Positions 35,220-44,163 of a stretch of 64,000 bases of DNA are shown here, in pieces (position 1 is the stretch's first letter; each line of letters begins with the position of its first letter). Under the pieces are notes generated by a model that had not been told where the DNA came from, made no database searches, and was given only the letters and a program-made list of their open reading frames with translations. Source of the stretch: Afipia sp. 1NLS2 (GTDB taxonomy: Bacteria; Pseudomonadota; Alphaproteobacteria; Rhizobiales; Xanthobacteraceae). Position numbers and translations under genes: made by a program. The DNA lies in contig NZ_ADVZ01000001.1 in assembly GCF_000178995.1 (NCBI RefSeq), positions 902,001 to 966,000 of the forward strand, in the 5' to 3' direction.

Positions 35220-38200
35220 TCATCCTACTCCCGGTTCACCGCGCGGAAGGACATTCTGTATAACATTGGCAGGCTCGGGATGATAAGCGGTGAGTTCGTC
35301 GATCGCCGGCTCGAACCGCCCGAAGCGCAATGCCAGCGTCGGCAGAACAAGCAGGTTCAAAACCATTGAGGTCAGGAGCCCGCCGAGAATGACGATGGCC
35401 ATTGGCCCCTCGATCTCCCGCCCCGGTGCGCCACTGCCAATCGCCAATGGCAGAAGCCCAAGCCCGGTCACCAGTGTGGTCATCAGAATGGGCGTCAGCC
35501 GATCACCGGCGCCCTTGATTGCGGTCGCCAGCCCCCAACTCATACCTTCAGCCTCAACCAGATGCTCGTAATGGGAGATAATCAGGATCGAGTTGCGCAC
35601 CGTTATTCCGAATACGGTCACGAATCCGATCATTGAGCCGAGCGTCAGCAGGCCGCCGGTGCCGAAAACCGCTAGGACGCCGCCGACGAGGGCGAACGGC
35701 AGATTAATCAGAACGAGAACAAGGTTGCGCCAGCCGCGCGTAACAATGGACAATAGTAGCACAATGGCGATGCCGGCGATGACGGAATTCAGGATCAGAT
35801 CGCTCTGCGCCTGAGCCTGCGCCTGAGCGCTACCGGAAAACTGGATGTAGGTGCCGGCCGGCAGCTTGACTTGAGATGCAATGCTGGCACGTGCTGCCCG
35901 CACGACAGCGGCGGTCGATCCGCCGGCAACATTGAAGGTTACGCTCGCCATCCGCTGTCCGCCTTGGTGCATAATCTGATAGCGGCCGCTCGCTTCGTAT
36001 ATATCAGCGACCTCTTTGAGAAGGACGAGCATGCCGTCAGGAGCCCGCAGCGGGAGGTCGCCTATGTCGCTGACGCTTTTGCGATCCTTGGCGTCGAGGA
36101 TCAGCATTACGTTGAAGACCTGATTGCCTTGGTACGTTTGTCCGACGGTATCGCCGGCATAGGCTGTCCGCACCGCGTCCAGCACCTCGGTTGGATCAAA
36201 GCCCCAACGGACCAGCGCGGCCTTGCGCAGGCTGATCGTCAATTGCGGCATGCCCGGAGGTGACTGTACCGTGACTTCCGTGACTCCCCTCATTCCGTTG
36301 AGCGCACGCGCGACCTCCTGCGCTTTCCGGTCGATGCCATCGAGATCGTTACCAAAGATGTTTACCGCTACCGCGGCTGTGTAGCCTGAGAGGGTCTCCT
36401 CGATCCGTTCGCTCAAGAAGGTCTTGACCGAAAAATTCACCCCAACGAAGCCTGCCAGTGCTTGCCGGATTTTTGCCTGCACGCCCTCCTGCTCGTCTCC
36501 CGAGAGGCTAGGTTTGAGGTCCACCTCGAATTCGCTGTAGTGCGTGCCGTATACATCGCCGGCAAGCTCCGCACGGCCCACCCGCTGCGCCACCGACCGT
36601 ACCGCCGGGATATTTCGGAGCGCCGCCGACACACGCGCGCCGATCGCCAAGGATCGCTCAATCGACGTGCCGGGCACCGCCGACATGTGGATGATGAAAT
36701 GGCCTTCCTTCAATTCGGGAATGAAGCTCGCGCCGAACAGCGGCAAGGTGGCGCAGCCAATGATGGTGAAGGCTGCCGCCAAGGCGATGACCACGCGCGG
36801 CCGGTTCGATATGCGCAGCAGCAGCGCTTCATAACGTGCGCGAGACCAGCGAACGACCGGAGGCTCGTCCGCCTTAGCACGCCGCGCCAGCAGGGCCATG
36901 CTCAACGCCGGCACGATGGTCAAGGCGACGGCGAGAGAGGCCAGCACCGCCAGGCTATAGCTGATCCCGAGCGGCGCAAACAGCGCGCCGGAAATGCCGG
37001 GCAGCAGAAGGATCGGCACGAATACGAGGAGCACTGCGAACGTGGCGTAGACGACGGGACTCCGGACTTCGAAAGTGGCGTCGAGGACGACACGGGCGGC
37101 AGAGCGTGGATCGGGAAGTTGCCGGTTTTCGCGCAAACGCCGAACGATATTCTCGACCCCAATCACGGCGTCGTCGACCACCACGCCGACGGCAATCGCG
37201 AGGCCGCCCAGCGTCATTGTGTTCAGCGTGCCGCCAAGCCTTTCGAGAACGATGATACCCGCGAGCAGAGAAAGCGGTATGGCTACGACCGCAATCACCG
37301 CCGTGCGCAAATCGAAGAGGAAGAGGGTGAGGACAATGACGACGAGGACTCCGCCGATATACATGGAGCTGCGGATGTTGCTCACTGCCGTGTTGATGAA
37401 ATTCGCCGGACGGAAGAGATTTTCGTGGAGGTCGATTGCTTGCGCCTTGAGTCCCGGCGCTAGGTCGGCGATGGCCGCTTCGACCCCGCGCGTCACTTCC
37501 ACCGTATTCGACCCGTACTGCGCTTCGACGTTCATCACGACGCCGGGCTTGCCGTCGATGGCGGCGGCGCCGATCGGCGGCTCGGGCGCCTCCACCACCT
37601 TGGCGACATCGCCCAGCGTTACCCGGGCCGCTCCTTGGGAGAGCAAAACGGTGCGCGAGAGCTGGTCGGGAGTTAGCGATTGCCCTTCGCTCTGAAAGAC
37701 GATTCGCTGATTGGCCGTATCGATAAACCCCGCCCCGCGCACGCCCGTCGCCTTCTGGGCTGCCGCGAGCACGTCATTCAGCCCGAGCTGGTAGCGCGCG
37801 AGTTGGTCGGGACGAACTTGGATTTGGAGAGAGCGCGTGTCGCTGCCAAACACGGAGACATTGGCCACACCCGGCACTGCGAGCAGCCGCGGGCGGATGG
37901 TCCATTCCGCCACGGTCTTGAGATCCATCAGCGAACGCGTGTTGGAGGTAAGACCTGCCACCAGCACGATCCCCGTTGACGACGTCAGCGGCGTCATGGC
38001 CGGCGCCTTGACCCCTTTCGGAAGCTGTTGGGCGGCGACGGCGAGGCGTTCCGCCACGACCTGTCGGTCCAGATAGATGTTGCTGCCCGGATCGAAGAAG
38101 ACCTTGACGATGGAGATGCCTTGGATCGATGTCGAGATCAGTTTCTGAATTCCCGGTACGCCGTTGATTTGGGTCTCGATCGGCGTGGTGACCAGCATCT

Positions 38201-38417
38201 CGACCTGTTCCGGCGTCAGGCCCTGTGCTTCCGTCTGGATACTGACCTGGGGCGGGGCGAACTCAGGAAAAACATCGTATTTAGCGCCAAGCAGACTGAA
38301 GATGCCGTAGCCGAACAACATGCAGCCGAGCGCGATGACCACGCCGCGGAAGCGGATGGAGAATGCGATGATGGCCGCTTGCAGGCCGGAGGGGCGAGAG
38401 TCAGTGTACGAGGCCAC
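35220..38417 (-). CDS. RND efflux pump, third system
   Basis: A 1065-residue RND pump with two periplasmic loops and 12 membrane segments. Segment 4 reads GGLAIAVGVVVDDAVIGVEN (about residues 402-421): it has the acidic pair DD seen in some heavy-metal and multidrug members, but neither the DFG form of the Czc-like pump nor the IGAMVD form of CusA. It therefore belongs to a different subgroup, with unknown substrate. An adaptor gene precedes it with a 2-base gap. No outer-membrane factor is adjacent. Confidence 0.87.
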   Translation of the reverse strand: MASYTDSRPSGLQAAIIAFSIRFRGVVIALGCMLFGYGIFSLLGAKYDVFPEFAPPQVSIQTEAQGLTPEQVEMLVTTPIETQINGVPGIQKLISTSIQGISIVKVFFDPGSNIYLDRQVVAERLAVAAQQLPKGVKAPAMTPLTSSTGIVLVAGLTSNTRSLMDLKTVAEWTIRPRLLAVPGVANVSVFGSDTRSLQIQVRPDQLARYQLGLNDVLAAAQKATGVRGAGFIDTANQRIVFQSEGQSLTPDQLSRTVLLSQGAARVTLGDVAKVVEAPEPPIGAAAIDGKPGVVMNVEAQYGSNTVEVTRGVEAAIADLAPGLKAQAIDLHENLFRPANFINTAVSNIRSSMYIGGVLVVIVLTLFLFDLRTAVIAVVAIPLSLLAGIIVLERLGGTLNTMTLGGLAIAVGVVVDDAVIGVENIVRRLRENRQLPDPRSAARVVLDATFEVRSPVVYATFAVLLVFVPILLLPGISGALFAPLGISYSLAVLASLAVALTIVPALSMALLARRAKADEPPVVRWSRARYEALLLRISNRPRVVIALAAAFTIIGCATLPLFGASFIPELKEGHFIIHMSAVPGTSIERSLAIGARVSAALRNIPAVRSVAQRVGRAELAGDVYGTHYSEFEVDLKPSLSGDEQEGVQAKIRQALAGFVGVNFSVKTFLSERIEETLSGYTAAVAVNIFGNDLDGIDRKAQEVARALNGMRGVTEVTVQSPPGMPQLTISLRKAALVRWGFDPTEVLDAVRTAYAGDTVGQTYQGNQVFNVMLILDAKDRKSVSDIGDLPLRAPDGMLVLLKEVADIYEASGRYQIMHQGGQRMASVTFNVAGGSTAAVVRAARASIASQVKLPAGTYIQFSGSAQAQAQAQSDLILNSVIAGIAIVLLLSIVTRGWRNLVLVLINLPFALVGGVLAVFGTGGLLTLGSMIGFVTVFGITVRNSILIISHYEHLVEAEGMSWGLATAIKGAGDRLTPILMTTLVTGLGLLPLAIGSGAPGREIEGPMAIVILGGLLTSMVLNLLVLPTLALRFGRFEPAIDELTAYHPEPANVIQNVLPRGEPGVG

Positions 38418-38419
38418 TT

Positions 38420-39574
38420 TTAATCTCCCCCGACCTGAATCTGAGCGCTGAATTCCTGTGACAGCAGCGCCTGCGCTCCCGTCACCACCAGTGACTCATT
38501 TGTGGGGAAGCCTTGTGCGGCGCTATCCGCATCGGATGCAGGCGCGTCCGGCTCTAGGCGTAGCATGGTTGGGAGTACAGGTACGACATAGCCGCCGTTC
38601 GGCGACGGCAACCCCGTCGGGATCTCGCGCCGAGTGAACGTATCGGCTTTGGTCTGCAGATAGACCCAGGCGCTTCCCTGGAACCACACCACTGCCGTGC
38701 CGGGAATAGCCACCCCCGGTGTCGGCTGCCCGACGGGGAGCAGCGCGATTACGTTCATGCCTGGCAGTGCTTCGCTCGCCGCATCGGCGGTGTAGAAGAA
38801 GCTCACTCCTTGAATTTTCGGATCGGTACGCGTTGCCAAAGAGACAAACTCGATCCTGACGCGTTGTCCGGTGGTGGTTTCGATGAATGCCGTCTGCGGC
38901 GGCTGCGCGAGCGATACGCCCACGGGAAGCGTGACCTGAACCAACACTTTCCTTCGTTGAATCAGATCGCGGGCTAGTGCGGTGCCGTCCGCGAGCGAGC
39001 GGCCGAGCAACGGACCCCACGCTTGATATGCACTTGCCGATGCATTTTGTGTCTGCACCTGCGCCGCCTGAGCGCTTGCCTCATCGGACCGGTAAGTTGC
39101 TTCGGCGGTCTGGAACTGGGCCGTCGAGATAGCTTCGCCCTTGCCATGCAGCACTCGCGCTCGCTCAAATGCCGCCTGCGACGCATTGAGTTTTGCCTGA
39201 GCGACGGCGAGCTGGCCTTTGGCAGTGGCGATCTTGTTGCTGAGATTCGTGAAAGACTGTAGGTCGAGAACACTGCCGTAGCCCTGCACCTGCCGCTGGT
39301 AAGGCACAGTGTTCGGTCGCCTCACCGCGATATCGGCCTGCTTTTGCAAATCCGAGCTCAGCGTGATTGTCGGCAGCCCAGTGTCCGTGTGTGTAACATG
39401 GACGGCGGCTTTAACCGGCTGCTCGCGCTGGGCTTCCGCCGTCGCTTCGCTGCGGCCTTCAATGAAGCCCCAGATGAGGAGCACACCAAGAGCTCCGATC
39501 AACACCAGCACAATCAATCCCCGAAGGAACCGGCGCACATGTCTAGCCAGGCCCTTATCATCAGTCATGACCAT
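38420..39574 (-). CDS. RND adaptor (HlyD-type) of the third system
   Basis: A 384-residue membrane-fusion protein: a short cytosolic start, one membrane anchor (about residues 18-38) and a periplasmic region with a long alpha-hairpin rich in Gln/Ala (KGQLAVAQAKLNASQAAFERA ...) and barrel domains (LPVGVSLAQPP, VAIPGTAVVWFQG). Its start overlaps the end of the MFS gene by 8-14 bases, depending on which of two close ATGs (39574, 39568) is used. It is coupled to the RND gene downstream. Confidence 0.8.
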   Translation of the reverse strand: MVMTDDKGLARHVRRFLRGLIVLVLIGALGVLLIWGFIEGRSEATAEAQREQPVKAAVHVTHTDTGLPTITLSSDLQKQADIAVRRPNTVPYQRQVQGYGSVLDLQSFTNLSNKIATAKGQLAVAQAKLNASQAAFERARVLHGKGEAISTAQFQTAEATYRSDEASAQAAQVQTQNASASAYQAWGPLLGRSLADGTALARDLIQRRKVLVQVTLPVGVSLAQPPQTAFIETTTGQRVRIEFVSLATRTDPKIQGVSFFYTADAASEALPGMNVIALLPVGQPTPGVAIPGTAVVWFQGSAWVYLQTKADTFTRREIPTGLPSPNGGYVVPVLPTMLRLEPDAPASDADSAAQGFPTNESLVVTGAQALLSQEFSAQIQVGGD

Positions 39575-40799
39575 GTTCGCTCCCGACGTGTTTGTTGCCC
39601 TCCGCAAATCGCGCCAGCAAGGCGAGGCGGCCGATGAGCGCCATGGCGGTGAGGGCTGCGCCGGCGAGGAAAGTCGCGACCGGCCCATAGATGTCCCAGA
39701 GAGCTCCTGCGACGACACTAGCGATGAGCATGGCGATGCCGCTTGCGAGGTTGAACACACCAAACGCTGTTCCGCGCAACTCGGCCGGCGCCGTGTCGGC
39801 GACAAGTGTCGCGAGCAGTCCCTGGGTCAAGCCCATATGGAGACCCCAAAACACCACGCCCACCAAAAGGACTGGCACCGATGTCGTGAAGGCAAGGATC
39901 AAATCGGCGAAAACAAGCGTACTAACCCCGACGATCAGCACGCCCTGGCGTCCAAACCGGTCGGATAGCACACCGGCTGGATAAGCGGAGAGCGCGTAAA
40001 CGATATTCATGACCACCATAACGGCGGGCACGATCGCGATTGCGAGGCCCACGTTCTGTGCCCTTAAAACCAAAAACGCTTCGCTGAACCGAGCCAGGGT
40101 CAGCACTACGGCAACTCCTACTACGGCCCAGAACGGCCTCGATAGTCGCCAAGCGTCACTGAAACGTGGCTTAGGTTTTTCCAGGGTGGCGGCAGCCCGC
40201 TCCGGCTCTGCGACGCCAAACACCATCAGGGCGAGAGCGAAAAACGCGGGGACGACCGCAATCCAAAACACCATCGCGTAATTGTCGCGGGTGAGTAGCA
40301 TGAGCCCGAGCGCGGCGAGTGGGCCGAGAAATGCGCCAATGGTGTCGAGCGATTGTCTTAGTCCGAAGCTTGCCCCGCGTAGCCGGGCTGGCGCGAGATC
40401 AGCTACAAGCGCATCGCGCGGCGCTCCGCGTACTCCCTTGCCTACCCGGTCAAGAAAACGGGCGGCTACAACCCACTCAATCGTAGTCGCGAGCGGAAAG
40501 ATCGGCTTTGTCACGGCGGAGAGACCGTAGCCGATAGCCGCCAGCAGTTTGCGGCGACCCAGCCAGTCGGAAAGAGCGCCGCTGAAGACCTTAGTGATCA
40601 TTGCCGTTGCTTCGGCGAGGCCCTCGATCAGCCCGACGGTGAGCGTTGAAGCGCGAAGAACGGTGACAAGATACACGGGCAGCAGCGCATGGATCATCTC
40701 GGAGGAGATATCCATGAACATCGATACGAACCCGAGCGTCCAGATTCCGCGTGGCAGGGCTCGAAGGCCTATAGAGGGAGGCAGAACATGATTAGCCAT
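39561..40799 (-). CDS. Major facilitator superfamily transporter
   Basis: A 412-residue, 12-segment MFS protein. Family motifs include LSDWLGRRK (loop 2-3), FLDRVGKGVRGAPRDALVAD, and LSDRFGRQG in the second half. The substrate is not evident; it ends with a SEHGHD tail. It overlaps the ChrB-like gene upstream by 8 bases and the adaptor gene downstream, so all four genes of this cassette are translated together. Proteins of this type are annotated as multidrug or metal-related exporters elsewhere. Confidence 0.8.
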   Translation of the reverse strand: MANHVLPPSIGLRALPRGIWTLGFVSMFMDISSEMIHALLPVYLVTVLRASTLTVGLIEGLAEATAMITKVFSGALSDWLGRRKLLAAIGYGLSAVTKPIFPLATTIEWVVAARFLDRVGKGVRGAPRDALVADLAPARLRGASFGLRQSLDTIGAFLGPLAALGLMLLTRDNYAMVFWIAVVPAFFALALMVFGVAEPERAAATLEKPKPRFSDAWRLSRPFWAVVGVAVVLTLARFSEAFLVLRAQNVGLAIAIVPAVMVVMNIVYALSAYPAGVLSDRFGRQGVLIVGVSTLVFADLILAFTTSVPVLLVGVVFWGLHMGLTQGLLATLVADTAPAELRGTAFGVFNLASGIAMLIASVVAGALWDIYGPVATFLAGAALTAMALIGRLALLARFAEGNKHVGSEHGHD

Positions 40800-41430
40800 G
40801 CTGCCGTCTTCCCGGATGCTTCGGGGCGTGCTCCCGGCCGTTGGCGTCCAGCGGATCTGCATCACATTCTATTGGAGCATTTACGCCTTCGTGAGCGTAG
40901 ACTTCCTCAGCGAAGGCGGTCAACGCTGTGCCGCAGGTCTCAAATTGCTCCGTTGCCTTCTGTATTCGGGCGTCCGGAAAGAAGTCGCGCGTTTTGATTT
41001 TCGCGAACCAGGCTGAAAGCTTGTTGAGGTCATCTTCAATCTCTTCGAGTTCGGCGAAGGTGAACTTCCGAAGCCGGGTCTCCTCTTTAATCTCATCAAG
41101 AAAGCCGCGCGAGCGTTCTGCGAATTCATCATATTCCCGAGCTCGATCGGCTTGGAAACGGGTGATAAGCGTTTCCTGTTCAGTTGGGCTCATCGCCTGG
41201 ACTAGAAATACGGTCGCACTCCCGTTCTGCTTTCGAACGCTATCGGCCAGTTGCGCGAAGAGTTCAGCATGGCCTTCCGCTTGCGCTAGCACCCATGCTC
41301 CATTTAGGGCGCTAGCAGCACCCGCTGCGCGCAAGCGCCGCCAAAGTGCCACGCGCGCGCTGGAGGGCGCAGCAGGAAGCTGCGCCAGGAACAGCAGCCA
41401 ATTCGGTTCGTGAGTAATACCAACCTCCAT
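40792..41430 (-). CDS. ChrB N-terminal domain protein
   Basis: A 212-residue protein whose first part (WLLFLAQLPAAPSSARVALWRRLRAAGA, ALNGAWVLA) matches the N-terminal domain of ChrB, a chromate-responsive regulator. The C-terminal catalytic-like part of full ChrB is absent; a coiled-coil-rich region follows (RFQADRAREYDEFAERS ... KIKTRDFFPDA). It is first in the operon with MFS, adaptor and RND genes and could act as its sensor or regulator. Its start codon touches a perfect palindrome, so its own promoter is probably controlled there. Confidence 0.72.
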   Translation of the reverse strand: MEVGITHEPNWLLFLAQLPAAPSSARVALWRRLRAAGAASALNGAWVLAQAEGHAELFAQLADSVRKQNGSATVFLVQAMSPTEQETLITRFQADRAREYDEFAERSRGFLDEIKEETRLRKFTFAELEEIEDDLNKLSAWFAKIKTRDFFPDARIQKATEQFETCGTALTAFAEEVYAHEGVNAPIECDADPLDANGREHAPKHPGRRQHG

Positions 41431-41482
41431 GCAACACCTGTTGCAATACAGATGACCCAGGCCAAATGCAACAGGTGTTACT
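41430..41482. promoter_or_regulatory. Paired palindromic operator upstream of the ChrB-like operon
   Basis: Site 1 (41430-41445) is a perfect 16-base palindrome, TGCAACA-CC-TGTTGCA. Site 2 (41467-41482) begins TGCAACAGGTGTT and is an imperfect copy. Their centres are 37 bases apart. On the minus strand a TTGCAT and TATTGC pair with 17-base spacing (41472-41444) could be the promoter, with site 2 overlapping the -35 box and site 1 just after the -10 box. The arrangement fits repression by a dimer; the protein is unknown. Confidence 0.6.
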
Positions 41483-41836
41483 CCAGAGCGAGGCTGACTG
41501 TTTGCCCGTGCGCATCAGAGGCGCTCGCGCGCCTAGGGTTGCGGAATTCAGCTATGATGCATCTGTCCGGAGAGGCACGGTTCGATCCGCAGACGTTACC
41601 CCGACTGGCTTGTAAGGTTGAAACGCCTGGCTGACCCGCTCCCCGCGAGGGACCGGAACGTGCTCACGCTTACGCCGCTTTCCAGATTCGCGCTTCCTTC
41701 ACCTCACGTTCTTGGAGGGTCTTTTGTTTAGTCAGCGAGGTACGCCAGCCATCTGCCGTCAACGAACTTCCTTCATGACCAGCGAAATGTAGCGTGGCGA
41801 AAAGTAGAGGACTCGGCCATAGCGCAGGACGCAGCG
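41483..41836. other. Intergenic region, no gene recognised
   Basis: About 350 bases between the ChrB-like operon and tRNA-Arg. Two short overlapping minus-strand frames around 41670-41840 (one including VLRYGRVLYFSPRYISLVMK) look protein-like in places but are broken and match no family I know; they may be remnants of a lost gene. Confidence 0.35.
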
Positions 41837-41880
41837 AAAACCGTTTCAAAAACCGTTTCAGAATTGACTTTTGAAACGGT
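41837..41880. repeat. Tandem 12-base repeat plus inverted copy next to tRNA-Arg
   Basis: AAAACCGTTTCA occurs twice in perfect tandem (41837-41848 and 41849-41860), and TTTTGAAACGGT (41869-41880) is a perfect inverted complement of the 12 bases at 41840-41851. Read in the tRNA direction, the repeat forms a stem followed by a T-run, so it may be an intrinsic terminator for the tRNA. Its position 27 bases from the tRNA end also suits integrase arm sites. Confidence 0.7.
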
Positions 41881-41907
41881 GCAATATTGGTAAGCTATTG
41901 AATTGAC

Positions 41908-41984
41908 TGGCGCGCCCGAAGAGATTCGAACTCCTGACCCCCAGATTCGTAGTCTGGTGCTCTATCCAGCTGAGCTACGGGCGC
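41908..41984 (-). tRNA. tRNA-Arg (anticodon ACG)
   Basis: A 77-base cloverleaf on the minus strand. The acceptor stem pairs GCGCCCG with CGGGCGC, followed by discriminator G and encoded CCA. The D-arm contains AGCTCAGCTGGATAGAGC, the anticodon arm CCAGA-CTACGAA-TCTGG gives anticodon ACG, and the T-loop is GTTCGAATC. It separates the metal-rich left part of the window from the conserved core genes, and its 3' end points towards the metal region, the usual orientation for island insertion. Confidence 0.95.
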
Positions 41985-42160
41985 GTGTCGCGGATATGGG
42001 CGGAGATGCCCTCGCGAGGGGGCATAGCTAACGGCTCCGGTGCTGATTGGCAAGATCGGTTTTGACAGGATTATGTCGAAGCCGTACGGCCCGTTTCTCA
42101 AGGACTTTCCTCGGGATTCTCCCAGAAATCCGCCCAAGGTCGCCCATGGTTTCCGCCTTT

Positions 42161-43618
42161 TCAGGCGCGGGAGCGCTCCTGACGGAGTTGATGCAGTGGA
42201 ATGGTCCGGTCGGGAATGACGATCCGGAACGTCGCGCCGATCGTCCCCTCCACCAGATCGATCTGGCCGCCATGGGCACGGATCAGTTCGGCGGCGATTG
42301 CAAGACCGAGCCCCGTGCCGCCGTCGCGCGAGGACCCCTGAAACGCCTCGAATAGATGAGCCCGCGCCTGCTCCGGAATGCCGGGGCCGGTATCTGAAAT
42401 TTCCAGCACGGCGACGGCGCCTTCCCGGCGGCCCGCGATGCGGATCTGCTTCGGCGCGATGTCGGCGTGCGGCTGCCCCTCGAGCGCCTGAAAAGCATTG
42501 CGTACGAGGTTGAGGAGGACACGGAACAACTGATCCGGATCGACATCCACCACGAGGCCGCGTTCGATCGCGTTGCTCCAGACGATATCGGGATCGGTGG
42601 CGATGCCCGCGGATTCGCGCACCTCGTTGATGATCGGCTCGACCGCCACCATCCGCCGCTCGGGCCGCGCCTCCTGCACCTTGCCGTAGGACAGCGTCGA
42701 CTGGCAGAACGCGATGGCGCGCTCCAGCGAACGCAAGAGCTTCGGCGCAAACCGCTGCACGCGCGGATCCGGCACGCTCGCGAGTTGGTCGGACAAAAGC
42801 TGCGAGGACGCGAGAAGATTGCGCAGATCGTGGTTGATCTTCGACACCGCAAGTCCGAGCGCCGCCAGATGGCTTTTCTGATGCAGCATCGAGACGAGAT
42901 CGTGCTGCATGTCGGCGAGTTCGCGCTCCGCCATGCCGATTTCATCGCCGCGGTTCGAGGGCACCATCGCGCGGTCGGCACTTTCAGGGTTTTCATGGAA
43001 GGCGATGAGATTCGCCGTCATCCGGCGCATCGGCCGCACGAACAGGAAATGCAAGGCGAGATAGATCAGTCCCGCTGTGGCGATGGCGAAGCCGAACGAC
43101 AGCAGCAGCACGTTCGACGAGAAGCGGTACATCGCCTTGCGCAGCGGCGCTTCATCCACCACCACTTCGATGAACTGCTCGCCCTGCGGCGCCGGGCCGA
43201 TGATGCGGATCACGCCGTCGCCGCGCTCCAGCATCATCGAGAATGAATCGACGATGGCTTCCCACACGTTCATGGTGCGCATGTCGATGTCGCGCACCAC
43301 CGCGGGCGGCATGTCCGCCACCGCGAGCAGACGGCGCTGCTGGCCGGTCTTGATGGCCACCGCGCGCGCGCCGATGCTTTGCAGGATGCTGCGCGCCAGT
43401 GAATCCGGCACCATGCCCGCAGGTGCGGCATCGAGCACCAAAGCCGCGGTATTGGCGGCGGCGATGCGATCATTCAGGCGATTGACGCTGAAATTGGCGA
43501 TCGAAGGCACGTAGATCAGCACTTCGGCGATCATCACCAAGGGGATCGTCAGCAGCAGCAGCTTGCCGGACAGGTTGAGCCGCCCGCGCGGCATGGCCGG
43601 CCTCCCCTGCGACGTCAT
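42161..43618 (-). CDS. Membrane-bound sensor histidine kinase
   Basis: A 485-residue kinase with two membrane segments (about residues 18-45 and 180-205) enclosing a periplasmic sensor domain of about 130 residues, a HAMP-like linker (FVRPMRRMTANLIAFHENPE), an H-box KINHDLRNLL and a HATPase domain with NLVRNAFQAL, DTGPGIP and GGTGLGLAI. The neighbouring gene upstream is rpmH on the other strand and no response regulator gene is present, so its partner is elsewhere. The start at 43618 or 43594 is uncertain. Confidence 0.85.
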   Translation of the reverse strand: MTSQGRPAMPRGRLNLSGKLLLLTIPLVMIAEVLIYVPSIANFSVNRLNDRIAAANTAALVLDAAPAGMVPDSLARSILQSIGARAVAIKTGQQRRLLAVADMPPAVVRDIDMRTMNVWEAIVDSFSMMLERGDGVIRIIGPAPQGEQFIEVVVDEAPLRKAMYRFSSNVLLLSFGFAIATAGLIYLALHFLFVRPMRRMTANLIAFHENPESADRAMVPSNRGDEIGMAERELADMQHDLVSMLHQKSHLAALGLAVSKINHDLRNLLASSQLLSDQLASVPDPRVQRFAPKLLRSLERAIAFCQSTLSYGKVQEARPERRMVAVEPIINEVRESAGIATDPDIVWSNAIERGLVVDVDPDQLFRVLLNLVRNAFQALEGQPHADIAPKQIRIAGRREGAVAVLEISDTGPGIPEQARAHLFEAFQGSSRDGGTGLGLAIAAELIRAHGGQIDLVEGTIGATFRIVIPDRTIPLHQLRQERSRA

Positions 43619-43784
43619 CGGCGGCACGCTTTCAGTCACGATCCGGCTCTTGATTTTCGATCTTCCGCGTCGCCACAGTCGCACCTGCGGCTGGCCTCGT
43701 CAAACCCCAGAAATACCTGAAATCTATGGATATTTCAGGGCAGCCCCGGCTAGCCGCCGGGCTTGGGGCAATTTGCACGCTCCG

Positions 43785-43813
43785 TTGACGAAAACAGCCC
43801 GCTCCCGTATAAG
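43785..43813 (+). promoter_or_regulatory. Sigma-70-type promoter of the rpmH operon
   Basis: TTGACG (43785-43790) and TATAAG (43808-43813) are separated by exactly 17 bases, a near-consensus housekeeping promoter about 190 bases before rpmH, as expected for a highly expressed ribosomal protein gene. Confidence 0.75.
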
Positions 43814-43833
43814 CCCGGCCAACTGTCCGTCAT

Positions 43834-43852
43834 GGCCCGGCTCGACCGGGCC
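43834..43852 (+). repeat. GC-rich hairpin in the rpmH leader
   Basis: GGCCCGG-CTCGA-CCGGGCC is a perfect 7-base stem with a 5-base loop about 20 bases downstream of the -10 box, inside the untranslated leader. It is followed by a short TTCATTT, too weak for a confident terminator. It resembles REP-like palindromes of this bacterial group, or may affect leader stability. A direct repeat TTGCTCGGCA occurs further on (43921-43930, 43939-43948). Confidence 0.5.
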
Positions 43853-43999
43853 GGTTCATTTAAGGACCTTGGTCATTCAAGACCCCGGCCCCGGCTGAAC
43901 CCGGACGACACCATTGAAACTTGCTCGGCAATTTGAATTTGCTCGGCACTCACTGGGGCGACACCGCAATCGGCGGGCGCCCGGCAGCGGAGAACGACC

Positions 44000-44134
44000 G
44001 TGAAGCGGACTTATCAACCCAGCAAACTGGTGCGCAAGCGCCGTCACGGCTTCCGTGCGCGTCAGGCCACGACCGGCGGCCGCAAGGTTCTCGCCGCTCG
44101 CCGTTCGCGCGGCCGCAAGCGTCTGAGCGCCTGA
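44000..44134 (+). CDS. rpmH: 50S ribosomal protein L34
   Basis: A 44-residue, strongly basic protein beginning at GTG 44000: [20 protein letters not shown] followed by [17 protein letters not shown]. This matches L34 along its full length. GGAG lies at 43990-43993, 6 bases before the start. The order rpmH-rnpA-yidC is the conserved bacterial arrangement. Confidence 0.97.
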   Translation: MKRTYQPSKLVRKRRHGFRARQATTGGRKVLAARRSRGRKRLSA

Positions 44135-44163
44135 ACCGGCATCACGATGCGCCGGTTGACATC

